DNA from: CACEUX01 sp964404235
GTDB lineage: Bacteria; Fidelibacterota; Marinisomatia; Marinisomatales; UBA1611
Assembly (NCBI GenBank): GCA_964404235.1
Contig: CAYOJL010000008.1
Coordinates: 1-43,093, forward strand
Reading direction: 5' to 3'
DNA length: 43,093 nt
Made by a program: the position numbers and the translations under genes. A model generated the notes under the pieces. The model saw only the letters and a program-made list of their open reading frames with translations, ran no database searches and was not told the origin of the DNA. Positions 7,838-19,400 of this stretch are shown piece by piece (the first letter of the stretch is position 1; each line of letters begins with the position of its first letter).

Positions 7838-10800
7838 TTTATCACCGCAAATTTACCAGTATGCTCACCAATGCCTGGGGCATCTATATGATAAAGATAG
7901 ACCCCATAAGAGATCTCTAGATTATCCCTGGATAACATGTTCCAGGATTCTGTACCATTCTCATATACATCATCATGATGGATCGTACTGACCAAATAGC
8001 CAGATAGTGTGAATATATTAATCGTACATATACTTGGTAGATTAATGAAATCGATCTTCCTAGGTCCCCTTCCTGATTGATATTGGTGTCTAGGTTCCCA
8101 TGATGCTGCAACAATATATGGATTTGGTACAACAGCAATATTGTCCAGCTCATCTTTTGCTCTATCTAGGTTAATACTAGAAGCAGTTGTCGTAAAACTA
8201 TAGATATCAGCCATAGAGAATGGTCTATCTATTTCTATATGAAAAATGTCTCCCGCAACAGGATCAATGACCTCAAGAATGGTCGTATCATATAACGTAG
8301 TGTCGGTATACAAAGTGTCTGAAGCTGTTATGATAGTATCATAAATGGTTGTATCAGTAATGGCCAAGGAGTCTTGACTGAAACGAATAGATATAAGGGG
8401 ACCATCGGCTATAGCAGCATAGGGCCTTATAGATATGGATTCATCCCGATCCCAATCTCCATCTTGATTAAAGTCTGATACACGAAAAGGAGGTTCATCA
8501 TCATGTGTTACATTTTTTACTCTAAATGGGACTGCTGTACCATAACCATCAACCGTTATGGAATCACCCAGATTCCCTTCAAACTGCAATTCAAAATCTG
8601 CTGGATAGAATCTTGATACATTCATAGCGATCAGGCCATAATTACAATTACCAATTGTCCAACCTGTTGAATCTTCATTGAGATCATACTCTTTATCTTT
8701 TACAACAACACGCATTCCATCAAAAAGTGGATTATCTGTTTCTCCATTCATTGTCTGTAAATGATCAAGATAAAAATAACGATAGCTCACCGCAAACTCA
8801 CCTTCGGCTATAAGATCAGAGTTTGTTATCAAAAAGGTACCATTCTCACTTATGACTGAATAGTCAACTCCATATGCATATGTGACATTCCCAGCAACAT
8901 TGGTCACTACAACAGGATAAATAGTATCATAGACCGTACTATCGTTAACGACTGTAGAATTGATCACCATTTTTGCATCTATATGGTCATGTGTCGCCAC
9001 AGCGCTGCTATCCGCATTGATCAACAAGGTCTCAACAATAAGCTCTTGATTCCTGATACTGAAAGCAAGATCATCTGCGGTCTCAAGAGTGTCAAATACT
9101 ATATGATATTCTTTCCCATCACTGATCGAGAAAGGGTTGACCACATCAACCTCAATGGATCCAGAACCATACCCTGCTATATGCTTAACAAATTCTTCAC
9201 CTTCCGGTACAGTATTTGGAGGAACATATCCAAGAGCCTCTGGATTAGGTAATACAATAGCCGCATTTTGACTTAGATTCATCACATTACCTTTGTAATC
9301 CAGATCAAGGGTTACCGAACATTCCGAAGGAGCGATGGGTTGTAGATTCTCACTTTCTGAGTAGCCATTTTCAAAAAAATCCAGATCATATCCCTTATCA
9401 TATGCTGTAAGTGCATAATAGTAGGTCTGACCATTTATAACGTTATTTGAATCAACATAGATATATTGTAAACCTGTATCCTCACCCATATCAAATTGTA
9501 TACCATTATAGCCAATGGGATGAGGACCTCGTAATCCATTTTGAAGATCAAATATAGCGATCGGTTCCTTAAAAGTAATATTACCATAAGCATCAGTAAT
9601 AGTATATGAATCAATAAAACCAGGATCTGTACTCCTATAGACCCTATATCCTTCAAAATCTCTTCCATATATCGGATCCATTGATTTCTCAGAGAAACTA
9701 TTCCAATAAAGGGTGACCTTATTATCGCCTGGTACAGCTGTCATGGTAGGTTTTAGAGGCGGTTTTGCAAAACTATAATCATTATCATAAATATTCTGCA
9801 TGGTACTTGTATTACGCAAAATATCAGCCATATTCTCACCATAGACCATCGCGATCGCAAATTTTTTCTTTTCCCCTGGCTGCAAAGATATATATCCAGA
9901 ACCATACAAGAATGTTTGGTCTACATTTTGTTGAGGCACTTGGAAGACACCTGGTGTCAACTGACCCCACATGACCTCATCATTGGATGGATAAACACTT
10001 GGATAGGGAGCTGAGTAAAAACTGGTCAGTCCAATCTGGTCTGACTCATCATTATCTGTTATCTCAAAGTTTGGTTCACCAAGGTCTGGTATCCCATTCC
10101 CTTCAGTTCCATCTTCATCTGGTCCAGGGTAATTAATATGGAACTCTGCAAGGCCATCCGCACCGATATCATCTCTTTCAGGGTCCCAATCCCCATCATT
10201 ATCAATACCATCAAATTGACTTTCATCGATCATTCCGTCCCCATCATTATCAATACCATCATGAGGGTTTCCAGGAGATTCTAAAAAGCTCCAGCCAAAA
10301 TATGCTGGTCTAAAACCACCATAGGATGTACTCCAATTATCATGATCCCATTGATAGACCATATCATTCTCTGTATCAAACCATGCATCATCATCACTAA
10401 AACTTGATGGACCACCAACATCTGCATCACCATACATTCCAAAAACAACACTATCAAGAACATTAGAACCAATATTTGTTATCCAGTAGGTCACAATAAT
10501 GATATCTTCTGCGGCTGGATGATTCCACTGATATCCACGTACCTCTAGATCAATACCTAGTCCTCTACGATGATCATCAGGTGATTCTGTAGATGACTCA
10601 GGCGTGTCATTCAGATCTGGCCAGAATTCATACTCGCTGTTATAATAATCATCCATCACAAAATAAGATTCCTGGTCAGCCCTAACATATTTTCCGTATT
10701 GCCCATTCCATTCTCCATCCCAGTCCTCTTCTCTATTGGGCCAGGTACTTGGCCATGTAGATGAATTATCGCTCATTGCCATGTTTTCCTGATTTGGGTT

Positions 10801-11193
10801 TGCATATCCTGCGAGAGGCTCAAAACTCCACGGCGTGCCTTCCGGAGATTGATCTACTAATCCACGCAGACCATCAGAAACGATACGTTTTCTATTACCA
10901 CTTGTATCAATCACACTTGCAGCAATGACGGGGGAGAATTCCCAAATATAAGAATGTCCAGAGCCAAGTGGATATACGCCAGAAAAACTACTACTCTGAT
11001 CTCCTATAGAGCCTTGATTGTAAAACCTGCAAAGCACACGATTACCAGAATGGTCACCATACTTTCTATCTTCTCTGCCCAGTATCTTGGCTGCAATCTC
11101 CTCTCGATCAAAAAGTCTCTTCTTAGGATGATCATCTGATATGAGCGATGACCATGGGAAAATATATATGATTATAAGTAATATTTTTTTCAT
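7834..11193 (-). CDS. Large surface protein with Asp-rich Ca-binding repeats, FN3 domain and PNPY-type C-terminal domain
   Basis: I start the 1119-residue protein at the ATG at 11193, which gives a signal peptide (MKKILLIIIYIFPWSSLIS) and sits 4 nt after the receptor stop; the frame is open farther upstream. Residues 312-336 hold two DGIDNDGD repeats, resembling calcium-binding Asp-rich loops. A fibronectin-III-like segment around residue 500 contains YEGYRVYRSTDPGF-like sequence. The last 90 residues have VVPNPYIVAASW, then CTINIFTLSGYLVSTI, ending GKFAVIK. This resembles a T9SS domain but has PNPY instead of PNPFNP. The plus-strand 16452-19619 protein has the same architecture. The position between a TonB-dependent receptor and a PorV-like gene suggests a surface partner of the receptor. 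No enzymatic motif was recognised. Confidence 0.85.
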   Translation of the reverse strand: MKKILLIIIYIFPWSSLISDDHPKKRLFDREEIAAKILGREDRKYGDHSGNRVLCRFYNQGSIGDQSSSFSGVYPLGSGHSYIWEFSPVIAASVIDTSGNRKRIVSDGLRGLVDQSPEGTPWSFEPLAGYANPNQENMAMSDNSSTWPSTWPNREEDWDGEWNGQYGKYVRADQESYFVMDDYYNSEYEFWPDLNDTPESSTESPDDHRRGLGIDLEVRGYQWNHPAAEDIIIVTYWITNIGSNVLDSVVFGMYGDADVGGPSSFSDDDAWFDTENDMVYQWDHDNWSTSYGGFRPAYFGWSFLESPGNPHDGIDNDGDGMIDESQFDGIDNDGDWDPERDDIGADGLAEFHINYPGPDEDGTEGNGIPDLGEPNFEITDNDESDQIGLTSFYSAPYPSVYPSNDEVMWGQLTPGVFQVPQQNVDQTFLYGSGYISLQPGEKKKFAIAMVYGENMADILRNTSTMQNIYDNDYSFAKPPLKPTMTAVPGDNKVTLYWNSFSEKSMDPIYGRDFEGYRVYRSTDPGFIDSYTITDAYGNITFKEPIAIFDLQNGLRGPHPIGYNGIQFDMGEDTGLQYIYVDSNNVINGQTYYYALTAYDKGYDLDFFENGYSESENLQPIAPSECSVTLDLDYKGNVMNLSQNAAIVLPNPEALGYVPPNTVPEGEEFVKHIAGYGSGSIEVDVVNPFSISDGKEYHIVFDTLETADDLAFSIRNQELIVETLLINADSSAVATHDHIDAKMVINSTVVNDSTVYDTIYPVVVTNVAGNVTYAYGVDYSVISENGTFLITNSDLIAEGEFAVSYRYFYLDHLQTMNGETDNPLFDGMRVVVKDKEYDLNEDSTGWTIGNCNYGLIAMNVSRFYPADFELQFEGNLGDSITVDGYGTAVPFRVKNVTHDDEPPFRVSDFNQDGDWDRDESISIRPYAAIADGPLISIRFSQDSLAITDTTIYDTIITASDTLYTDTTLYDTTILEVIDPVAGDIFHIEIDRPFSMADIYSFTTTASSINLDRAKDELDNIAVVPNPYIVAASWEPRHQYQSGRGPRKIDFINLPSICTINIFTLSGYLVSTIHHDDVYENGTESWNMLSRDNLEISYGVYLYHIDAPGIGEHTGKFAVIK

Positions 11194-11197
11194 ATTG

Positions 11198-14173
11198 CTA
11201 CTTGAAAGAGACTGAGAGCCCAACCTTGATCTGCCTAGGCGCTGAATAATAAGATGGTACAATAAGATATTCATCAAGAGTATTGATCATTGGACCACTA
11301 TACTGAGGGGTATAAGTTGGAGCTAATGAATAAGAGGATCTTCCAGTATCGCCGTAAACAGTAAGTTCATTCCGAATATCAAAAATGTTGTATATATTGA
11401 TATGAGCAGATATTTGAATGGACTTAGATAAAGAAAAATTGTAAAAACTTCTCATATCCATATTAAAGGTTGAAGGTTTACGGCCATTATTCTCAAAAGA
11501 TGTCCTCTGTCCATCAGCGTTAGTGGTCGTATATGGAAAACCACTTCCAAAATTAAAAACCAAACTTATACCTGAGGCCTTTGTAGGATGATAGGTTGCG
11601 GTTCCATTGAGTGTATGACGTTGATCCCAATCCAAAGGCACTAGCATTTTCTCTGGCTCGATATCTGACTGCTCATCATAAAATGCTGCTGTTGGATCTG
11701 AAGCGTTACCCTCTGAGATAGAGTAAGTATAATCTAGGTTACCAGAAAAATTTTGGCTGGAACGTTTAGATAATGCAACTGTGATGCCTTTAGAGTTAGC
11801 ATGGTCCTTATTCACATACATGCCATATCGATCACCTGCAATAAAAGAATTTTTGATCTCTGTAGAATTAAGGTTTCTTATATCTTTGAAATAGCCCGTG
11901 ATCTCAAGGCCAATATCTCTTCCAAATTGTTGTGAAAAACCTACTTCATATTGGGTCGTTCGTTGTGGTTCCATATCTGCATTGCCCATGGTTGAATTCA
12001 CTCCTGAAGCAGCAGGAACCTCGAACTCAGGATTATCGTATATATAGCTAAAGCTAGGATTTTGAAAGAAGTGACCATATGAGAAATGTAAATATCCCTT
12101 ATCTGTTATAGGAAACGCTAAAGCAAATCTTGGACTGATCTGTGTCTTAGGCTCTGACTTACGATACCATGGATCACCATTTGCATTCTGATCAAGCCTT
12201 TCCTCATCTGTTTTAAGATTTGTATAACTCATCTCTTCTTCTGAGATCTCTCCATTACCATCAGTATCATTCCATCTATTAATGGGTTTAACAGGTGACA
12301 TATAATTGGGATCTTCTGAATCATTCAATACCCAAAACTGTGAGTCAAAGTAATCGTAGCGTGCACCAATGTTAACGACAATGTCATCGCTCTCGATCTT
12401 ATCCTGTAAATATGTTGAGAACTCTACAGGCGTCCTACCATTAAGAGGATCACCAGTGAAAGGATCTTCCATCGATTGGAATGAATTATGTATTGTATTA
12501 TCCTCAGGTTCTAGAACAACAGGGTCATAATCTGTCCATGAGGACTGGAGTACCGATAGACTATTATAGGTAATATCTGTTTTCCTATATTCGAGTCCAC
12601 CTTTTAATTGGTGCGCAGCATTGATTTGACTTGTGAGCTCTGCCTTATATGTCTTTACATTTGATCTTCGACTATAAATATCCATATATTTACCACCCAC
12701 CTCAAAATTATTACCAGTGGCATAATCAAAGATCCTTGGATCGGTATTGTATAAAGCAGGATCCAAAAAACCAACGCCCCAATCATCATCATAACTCAGA
12801 TCATCAATGACCTTGTAATAATCCTTGTCATTACTGAGATGGGTCCTATAATGATTGATCGCACTTGAATACATTATATTGGCAAATGTTGACTGGTTCA
12901 ATGAAATATCAGTCCTAATGATATCACCAATACGAGTATTGAAAGAATAAGGCCTCCCATCAGGATTCCAGCGGTATCCATGAGAGTAGCTCTGCGATCT
13001 GGTATCACTGAACATACGGTTATACCCCAATTTGATCCTTGATGTTACCCTCCAACTCATCTTTGCCTGATACGTGGTCTGCTCACTCCAACTCATAGGC
13101 ACCCAGTCAAAGGCATCCTGCTTCCTTAGAGTATCTATCAATGTCCTTAGGCTATCCTGATAATATAGAGGTGCCCACAAACTATCTACAGGAACAAGAC
13201 CGTTACCAAGACCTACCACAGAATCTATTAAGAACATATTCTGTGTCTCTGACCAAGCATAAGAGTTGGGATGAAAGATCCTTTCACCAAATAAATATCC
13301 ATCATTTCTTTTTTGGCGTCCTGATACAAAAAATGAGATCTTACCTGGCAAGATCGGACCTTCAATGTTTGCTTTCAGATCTGAAATAGTATTAGTATTA
13401 AAATCATTTACTTTTGGAAATAAGGGATCATCAGCTAGATAGTCTCCCAGATTGCCAGATATACTCCCAGAGTAATCTGCATAGTCACCATCTTTGGTTA
13501 TTATATTTACGATCCCAGACATAGCCTGCCCGTACTCAGCATTGAATGTACCGCTTATGAATTGAAGTTCTTGAATAGCATTATTTTCTATCTCTACTGC
13601 TATGCCGGAATTATAAGGGTCTGTTACTGTGATACCATCGACCATATAAGATATCTCTCCACCTCTTCCTCCACGAACATGGATCTCACCTCCTGTGGTC
13701 ACAACACCTGCCTGTAGAGCTAGCACATCTTCAAATTCTTCAACTGGGAGTAGTTCTACTTCCTCACTACTTATGTTTGCCTGAGAATAGGTCACATCCG
13801 TTTGGATCATAGGGCGTTCAGCTTGGACCACAACTTCATCAAGACCTACAGCACTCTCACTCAACTTACCATTAAGTGTTGTTGTGAGATCTACCCTTAT
13901 ACGAACATCATTCATGACCAAGGTCTGATACCCGATCATTGTAAACCTTACTGTGTAGGTTCCAGGAGAGACCTGTAGAATATAATAATTCCCATCAGTA
14001 TCTGTCGCAGCACCAAGTGGTGTCCCATCAACCATAACATTTGCACCAATAAGAGGCTCACCTGTTTCCTTATCTGTCACACGCCCTGATATTTTACCCG
14101 TTGTACCTGCAGAAAGCACATGTAGCATCAGCATAATGCAAATAAGGGTAGTTTGGTTACGCCCGGTAGTCAA
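11198..14173 (-). CDS. TonB-dependent receptor with N-terminal CarboxypepD_reg domain
   Basis: The 991-residue outer-membrane receptor starts at TTG 14173, supported by a GGAG 6 nt upstream and a signal peptide (LICIMLMLHVLSAG). A CarboxypepD_reg-like beta domain spans about residues 27-110 (GKISGRVTDKETGEPLIGA, with TDTDGNYYI). A plug domain follows at about 115-230 (IHVRGGRGGEISYMVDGI, EYGQAMSGIVNIITKDG), then a long barrel. This is the Oar/SusC-like layout of FCB receptors. The barrel contains DTDGNGEISEEE, an Asp-rich loop that may bind calcium. The substrate cannot be read from sequence. It heads a five-gene operon with a large surface protein, a PorV-like protein, a peptidase and an amidotransferase, which is compatible with peptide or protein scavenging (inference). 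Confidence 0.92.
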   Translation of the reverse strand: MTTGRNQTTLICIMLMLHVLSAGTTGKISGRVTDKETGEPLIGANVMVDGTPLGAATDTDGNYYILQVSPGTYTVRFTMIGYQTLVMNDVRIRVDLTTTLNGKLSESAVGLDEVVVQAERPMIQTDVTYSQANISSEEVELLPVEEFEDVLALQAGVVTTGGEIHVRGGRGGEISYMVDGITVTDPYNSGIAVEIENNAIQELQFISGTFNAEYGQAMSGIVNIITKDGDYADYSGSISGNLGDYLADDPLFPKVNDFNTNTISDLKANIEGPILPGKISFFVSGRQKRNDGYLFGERIFHPNSYAWSETQNMFLIDSVVGLGNGLVPVDSLWAPLYYQDSLRTLIDTLRKQDAFDWVPMSWSEQTTYQAKMSWRVTSRIKLGYNRMFSDTRSQSYSHGYRWNPDGRPYSFNTRIGDIIRTDISLNQSTFANIMYSSAINHYRTHLSNDKDYYKVIDDLSYDDDWGVGFLDPALYNTDPRIFDYATGNNFEVGGKYMDIYSRRSNVKTYKAELTSQINAAHQLKGGLEYRKTDITYNSLSVLQSSWTDYDPVVLEPEDNTIHNSFQSMEDPFTGDPLNGRTPVEFSTYLQDKIESDDIVVNIGARYDYFDSQFWVLNDSEDPNYMSPVKPINRWNDTDGNGEISEEEMSYTNLKTDEERLDQNANGDPWYRKSEPKTQISPRFALAFPITDKGYLHFSYGHFFQNPSFSYIYDNPEFEVPAASGVNSTMGNADMEPQRTTQYEVGFSQQFGRDIGLEITGYFKDIRNLNSTEIKNSFIAGDRYGMYVNKDHANSKGITVALSKRSSQNFSGNLDYTYSISEGNASDPTAAFYDEQSDIEPEKMLVPLDWDQRHTLNGTATYHPTKASGISLVFNFGSGFPYTTTNADGQRTSFENNGRKPSTFNMDMRSFYNFSLSKSIQISAHINIYNIFDIRNELTVYGDTGRSSYSLAPTYTPQYSGPMINTLDEYLIVPSYYSAPRQIKVGLSVSFK

Positions 14174-14217
14174 TTTTGCTCCAGTGCTAGAATAATATTT
14201 ACTGATCTTCTATCGGT

Positions 14218-16293
14218 CTATTTAACGAGTATAAGTTTTTTAACAGACTGATAATTATCAGTCTTCAGCTCATAGAAATACATTCCAGATGGTAATGTCT
14301 CACCTTTATCACTAAGTCCATTCCATGTGATATGGTATATTCCAGAGTTCATCTGTCCATTGACCAAAGATGCAACTTTCTGACCAACCAAGTTAAATAC
14401 CGATACTCTAACATGAGAATTTTCAGCTATATCAAACTGAATATTGGTCTCAGGATTAAATGGGTTTGGATAATTTTGATGAAGTGCAAATTCAATAGGC
14501 ATGATACCTGATTCATCTAGACTCACCTCAACACCAACAGCAATATCGACGGAGATAATATTCTCTCCTGATTCGATCACAAGCTCATCCTCGATGCTCA
14601 AATTATCATAAACACCATATGCACCGATCTTGACCGCTATTGAATCATTATAACCATCAAAAGCAGATACATTTCCTCTATAAGGCGATACGGTCAACCA
14701 TGTAAAACTATCACCCATCTTGATCGCCATATTATCGATCGCAACTCCATAACCCCATTCTCCACCGCAATCAGTATACTGAAATCCAACCCTGAACGAA
14801 CTTACTTCACTAACGTATGGCTCCAGATTATAAATATAAGAAGCCCAATACCAGACGCCTGTCTGCATAGTCGAATCAATTAATATCCAGGTCTCACCAT
14901 CATCAATGGATACCTTTACCTTAAAATCATCTGCATAGGATGCTTGATCCGGACCGCAGGGTCCAGCAGGGTTTGGAAAATACAGATCAAAGACCAGGAA
15001 TGAGGGGTCATTGCCAGAAAAGGCTGGGTTTGAAACAAGCATGGGAGTTGCAGGGTTGAATGGGTCATCTCCTGCTGCATCATCATTATATAATGCGAAA
15101 TTCTGCGAACCATCTGGTGGAGAAGGAAACGGTAAATAAGTTGAAGAATTTTCAGCTGAATCACCAACTGTCCATTCTTCTCCTAGATCTGGAACATTCG
15201 TGAAGTCACCTAATGTCCCATCTTCAAATTGTGATAATACCAGATCAAAGGCCGCTTCTAGATTAGATAGTTCAATAGAACTGATCGTGAAATCAGCATC
15301 TGTAGTATCAAAATTCTCTATATTCATTATTTGTTCCTGGTAATCGCCTGCCATTAGTTCATCAAAATTGATGGCCTGTGGATTAACTTGGAACGGGCCC
15401 ATAGGACTAGCACAGACCGGTGCAGTGGGATCAGACTCTCCCTCACCATAGACTGCTGTGACCTCGAAACAATATTCCACCCCATTTTCAAGACCCTCAA
15501 CTGTGTAATCTGTTTCATCATAATCAGTAGTGCCTATTTGAACACCATCTTGATAGATATTGTAGTGGAAGAATTCGCCACATACATTTCCTTGATCAGT
15601 TTCACCGCCATATACTTTTATGTCATCAATGAACCATGACTCACCATATCCAAGAGTGCAATAATAGCGGAATGCAATCATGATCTCGCTACCAGCATAT
15701 TCACTTATCTCAACCGTATTGAACCAATAATCATCTCCTACAGAATCGGGAATTGATACATAGACAGAGTCCCATGTTGCGCCACCATCAGATGAGACCT
15801 CAAGATAGTTATTAGCGGACGCATCACCTGGGTAATTATAAGCTTCGGTGAAAGAGATATAAGCAGCAGTATATCCTGTTAGATCCGCACTACCAATGAG
15901 TCTACTATCAACAGGGGCATAAGCATCTGTTGTGGTATCGGTCCCAGAATAACTTGCATAAGCAGAAAAATCATCCTCACCACCATCATCGCAAGGGTAC
16001 ATCCCACTTCCGCAATCTGCCGCAGTTCCATCTGAATACCTGAACCAACCACCAGAACAATCACCACAGATCGTACTATCATGGACCACTTCCATTGCCT
16101 CTACTGCAAGCGAACATGATAGAAAACATTCATCAAAAAGAACGTCACCATATGAATCTGTTTGTAGCCAAGAAAGTTCTATTTTTTCATCATAGAAATA
16201 TGCTTCAACATTTGATGCAGGACAAAGTTCTTGACCAAACAAAGTTGAAATAGAAATTAACCCAATTAAATAATATTTTATCGATTTCATCAT
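14218..16293 (-). CDS. Secreted multidomain adhesin-like protein with T9SS sorting domain
   Basis: The 691-residue protein has a signal peptide (YYLIGLISISTLFGQ) followed by repeating beta modules. Two segments (about residues 85-230 and 385-540) contain AYISFTEAYNYPGDAS and FLVFDLYFPNPAGPCG, with SIDDGETW/SSDGGATWDSV loops. These are jelly-roll (MAM/choice-of-anchor-like) modules. Between them lies an FN3-like piece (EYCFEVTAVYGEGESDP) and an ASH/HYDIN-like stretch (VNPQAINFDELMAGD). The last 80 residues form a canonical T9SS type A domain (QNYPNPFNPETNIQFDI, ending SVKKLILVK). It is probably attached to the cell surface and binds a polymer or another cell; no catalytic motif was seen. It shares the direction of the receptor operon but is separated from it by 44 nt, and is divergent from the plus-strand gene at 16452. 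Confidence 0.85.
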   Translation of the reverse strand: MMKSIKYYLIGLISISTLFGQELCPASNVEAYFYDEKIELSWLQTDSYGDVLFDECFLSCSLAVEAMEVVHDSTICGDCSGGWFRYSDGTAADCGSGMYPCDDGGEDDFSAYASYSGTDTTTDAYAPVDSRLIGSADLTGYTAAYISFTEAYNYPGDASANNYLEVSSDGGATWDSVYVSIPDSVGDDYWFNTVEISEYAGSEIMIAFRYYCTLGYGESWFIDDIKVYGGETDQGNVCGEFFHYNIYQDGVQIGTTDYDETDYTVEGLENGVEYCFEVTAVYGEGESDPTAPVCASPMGPFQVNPQAINFDELMAGDYQEQIMNIENFDTTDADFTISSIELSNLEAAFDLVLSQFEDGTLGDFTNVPDLGEEWTVGDSAENSSTYLPFPSPPDGSQNFALYNDDAAGDDPFNPATPMLVSNPAFSGNDPSFLVFDLYFPNPAGPCGPDQASYADDFKVKVSIDDGETWILIDSTMQTGVWYWASYIYNLEPYVSEVSSFRVGFQYTDCGGEWGYGVAIDNMAIKMGDSFTWLTVSPYRGNVSAFDGYNDSIAVKIGAYGVYDNLSIEDELVIESGENIISVDIAVGVEVSLDESGIMPIEFALHQNYPNPFNPETNIQFDIAENSHVRVSVFNLVGQKVASLVNGQMNSGIYHITWNGLSDKGETLPSGMYFYELKTDNYQSVKKLILVK

Positions 16294-16349
16294 AAAACTC
16301 CCTAATAATCTTTGTAATGTAGCATAAAAAGATACGTCTTAAGGTGCAT

Positions 16350-16374
16350 ATATCAAAATACCGGGTATTGATAT
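16350..16374. promoter_or_regulatory. Imperfect palindrome in the divergent intergenic region
   Basis: The 158-base gap between the divergent genes at 16293 and 16452 contains an inverted repeat. The left arm is ATATCA-AA-ATACC, the centre is G, and the right arm is GGTATTGATAT. The right arm matches the left except for two extra A residues in the left arm. It lies about midway between the two start codons, where an operator controlling both genes would be expected. No T-run follows, so a terminator is unlikely. The binding protein is unknown. Confidence 0.35.
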
Positions 16375-16451
16375 AAATTAGACTATAGCCTTCATCTAAT
16401 TTTTTGAAAAATATCAATATTTTAGCATATGAATCATAATTAGATCTATAG

Positions 16452-19400
16452 ATGCCTAGAAATCAATTATATATCATCATTATTTGGATTTTTTCACTAC
16501 TCAGTGGAAATAATATTGGTAGACCTGTTATAGATCACACACCAGATCCCTTTAGAATGAATCAAGCAGGACGTATAGGTGATAACCCTTTTCCTACCAA
16601 TCCAATGAGCGATAGGGCGAGGGGATATCTTTTACAAGGTAAAGCACAAACAGCGATCATCAACTACGGTAATTACATTGATATAGAGGTCAATCCTAAC
16701 GGTGCCTGGGGTGAGTATGCTTACCTTTATGAGGTCTCATTCCTTGCAGGCATCCCTGGACATTCATATTCATCTAATTATATCTGGTCCAATACAGAGA
16801 CGGTCACCGATCAAGATGGTTTTCCTATATATAGTATTTGGGAATCTGAGAACGCCTATGAATCTTGGTTCGAAGATGGTGACACCAATTTTGTTGGGAT
16901 TATATTTGATGCTGATAACGATCATGGTGTATGGGAACCAGATAGTATCTCTAAAAAGGCCTCAATTGATGACATAAATAGTGACAGACAATGGACGATT
17001 GATAATACATCAAATAAGATCATTGTTAGTACAACTGGTAGCCTAGACCCAAATAGATCGACCTCAAGGATAGGGCTCATTTATCCCTGGGCATTAAGAC
17101 CAAAACTGATCAGTCGCGAGGAACAATTTGATTATTATGATTACGGGAATGATCAGGAAGAATGGACAGAGGATGATGTGTATTTTTATTATGGTGCGAA
17201 TACAGCCGAGTCTTGCCTATCATATTATTCACCAACCTACAATACAGACTGGCACGCATCAACAATGGCAAGGACCAAAACACATAATACAGACATATCT
17301 GCTGGTGAAATTTTTGGCGATACTTATGTGACAGATCCGGCAGATACGTATCCCCTCTTGGCACACTCTGGGTATGGTTCTACATGGCCGAAGCGCATGG
17401 ATCCTCAAACAGGTCAGCTAGATTCTTTTTGGCCTGGATGGTGGGCACAAGACTATAATATTAACCTTCCTAGTTGTTCTCAGTCACGAAAAGATCCAGA
17501 CTGTTGGGAAGATGTCCCTGGGAGATTTATCTCTGATATGGATGTCTATCTTGAATTTGATGACCGCTGGGCTCATCGTGGTAATCAGGTAAATACGAAT
17601 AATGAATATGAGCAGACCGGATATCCTATGGGTCTGAGGGTCATGTCCGAGGCCCATTCCTATGGGGTCTCCTATGCAGAGGATATTCTTTTTGTAACAG
17701 TCAAGGTTAGAAATGAGAGCGGTGATTGGTGCGCTGAAGATGAATATGGAGTACCTGTCCTAGATGAATATGGTAACCAGATCTGTGGTGAAGGCATGGT
17801 CATGCCCGATGGAACAAAATTAAACAGAGGAAAAGGGTTTGACTATGCAGGTGTAAGCCTTGGTTTTTGGAATGATGGGGTTATTCTAACAAGTGATAAA
17901 TATGGTAATTCAAGTTATTGGTCAAGCGCGGATGATTATATGAAATACTATTGGGAAGTATTTGAGCTTAATAATGAAAGAATGTTGATCAGCATGGCAA
18001 TGATAGGTGACTATGATGGTTACTCCGGTGTCGCAGGCTACGCTATGGATCCCAATACACCCAATCCAGGTAATGAGTTCGGACTAGTAGCCACGCAATT
18101 ACTCGATTCACCAAAAGCGACCACACCTATAGACCTCGATAGAGATGGGGTCATAGATATTTTTCCTGGTGAGCCGTTGAAAATGACAGACTGGCACTGG
18201 CTGGATTGGTACCTACGTCCAGGTGTAACACATCCTGAGAGTCTTTCCGGAGACTGTTATGCAGGAACACCAGGATGTCCACAAGCAAGGAATACAGAAG
18301 AATTATTCTATAAACTAATGATAGGAGATACAACCAACCTTAGTGATAATGAACATGCCTGGCATTTCCATACGCAAGACCCTGGCACCGATCTACCATC
18401 AGACCTTAACCCCCACTTTGATTCGCTCGAAGGTATTGAAGAAGAAATGGTCTTTCAGAGACCACCTGAAGGTGTAGACCCACTAGTGCTTATGACCTGT
18501 GGACCTTTCGATCTTCCAGTTGGTCGTGAAGTACCATTCTCTTTCTGTATTATTTTTGGTCAGAATGAAGAGGATCTTATTAACAATGCTAGATTTGCGC
18601 AGGTAATGTACAATTCCAGATATCAAGGATTTACGCCACCAAACAGGCCTAATGTTCTTGCAATGGGTGAACTAGGTAAGGTCAAGATCTATTGGGATGA
18701 TGCTGCTGAATCATCTCAGGATGTTGTAACAGGATATTCTGATTTTGAAGGTTATAAGATATACAAAAGCAATGATGGCGGGCAAACATGGGGAGATCCC
18801 GAAGATATGATATATGATACTGATGGTATATTTGTTGGATGGAGACCTTTTAAGCAGTTCGATCTATCAGCTGAAGAAGATTCCTTACACTGTGTATATG
18901 AAAATAGCTACGACTGTGAACCTCAATTATCAAGAGGACACTCTATAAGTGGACAAGACCCCTACTTTCCTTGGTTTGATCTAGGGGATGATACCGGATT
19001 TGAAATGATCAAACTTGAACAGGCATACACTGATGGAGGTAGGACATTCAATTATATGTTTGAAGATGAAGATATAGTAAATGGAGTTGAATATACTTAT
19101 GCAGTAGTAGCCTATGATATGGGAGTTGAGCCTCCATATGATACGACATTTATCGACCTTGGTAATGGTCAATATGAGACCATAATAGATACAAATTATT
19201 CGAATCCCAATAAATGGGCTGAACCTGATGGATATGCTTCGCTAGAAAATTCTAAAGGAACGACGGTACTTGATAAAAATTTTGTCCAAGTTTATCCAGG
19301 TATTTCCCCACAAACTAATCTCAATGATGTAAAGGTCGTCCCAAATCCATACGTTGTAAACTCAAGATTCAATGAGTCAGAGCACCTGCGCAGGATCAGG

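Noticed and set aside
11194..11277. Longer start of the 7834-11193 protein
   Set aside because: The extra 28 residues overlap the receptor's C-terminal codons and precede a clear signal peptide, so ATG 11193 is preferred.
16205..16417. Small minus-strand frame overlapping the start of the T9SS protein
   Set aside because: It overlaps the start of a well-supported gene in another frame and has no domain or ribosome site; most other short frames in the window are similar shadows.
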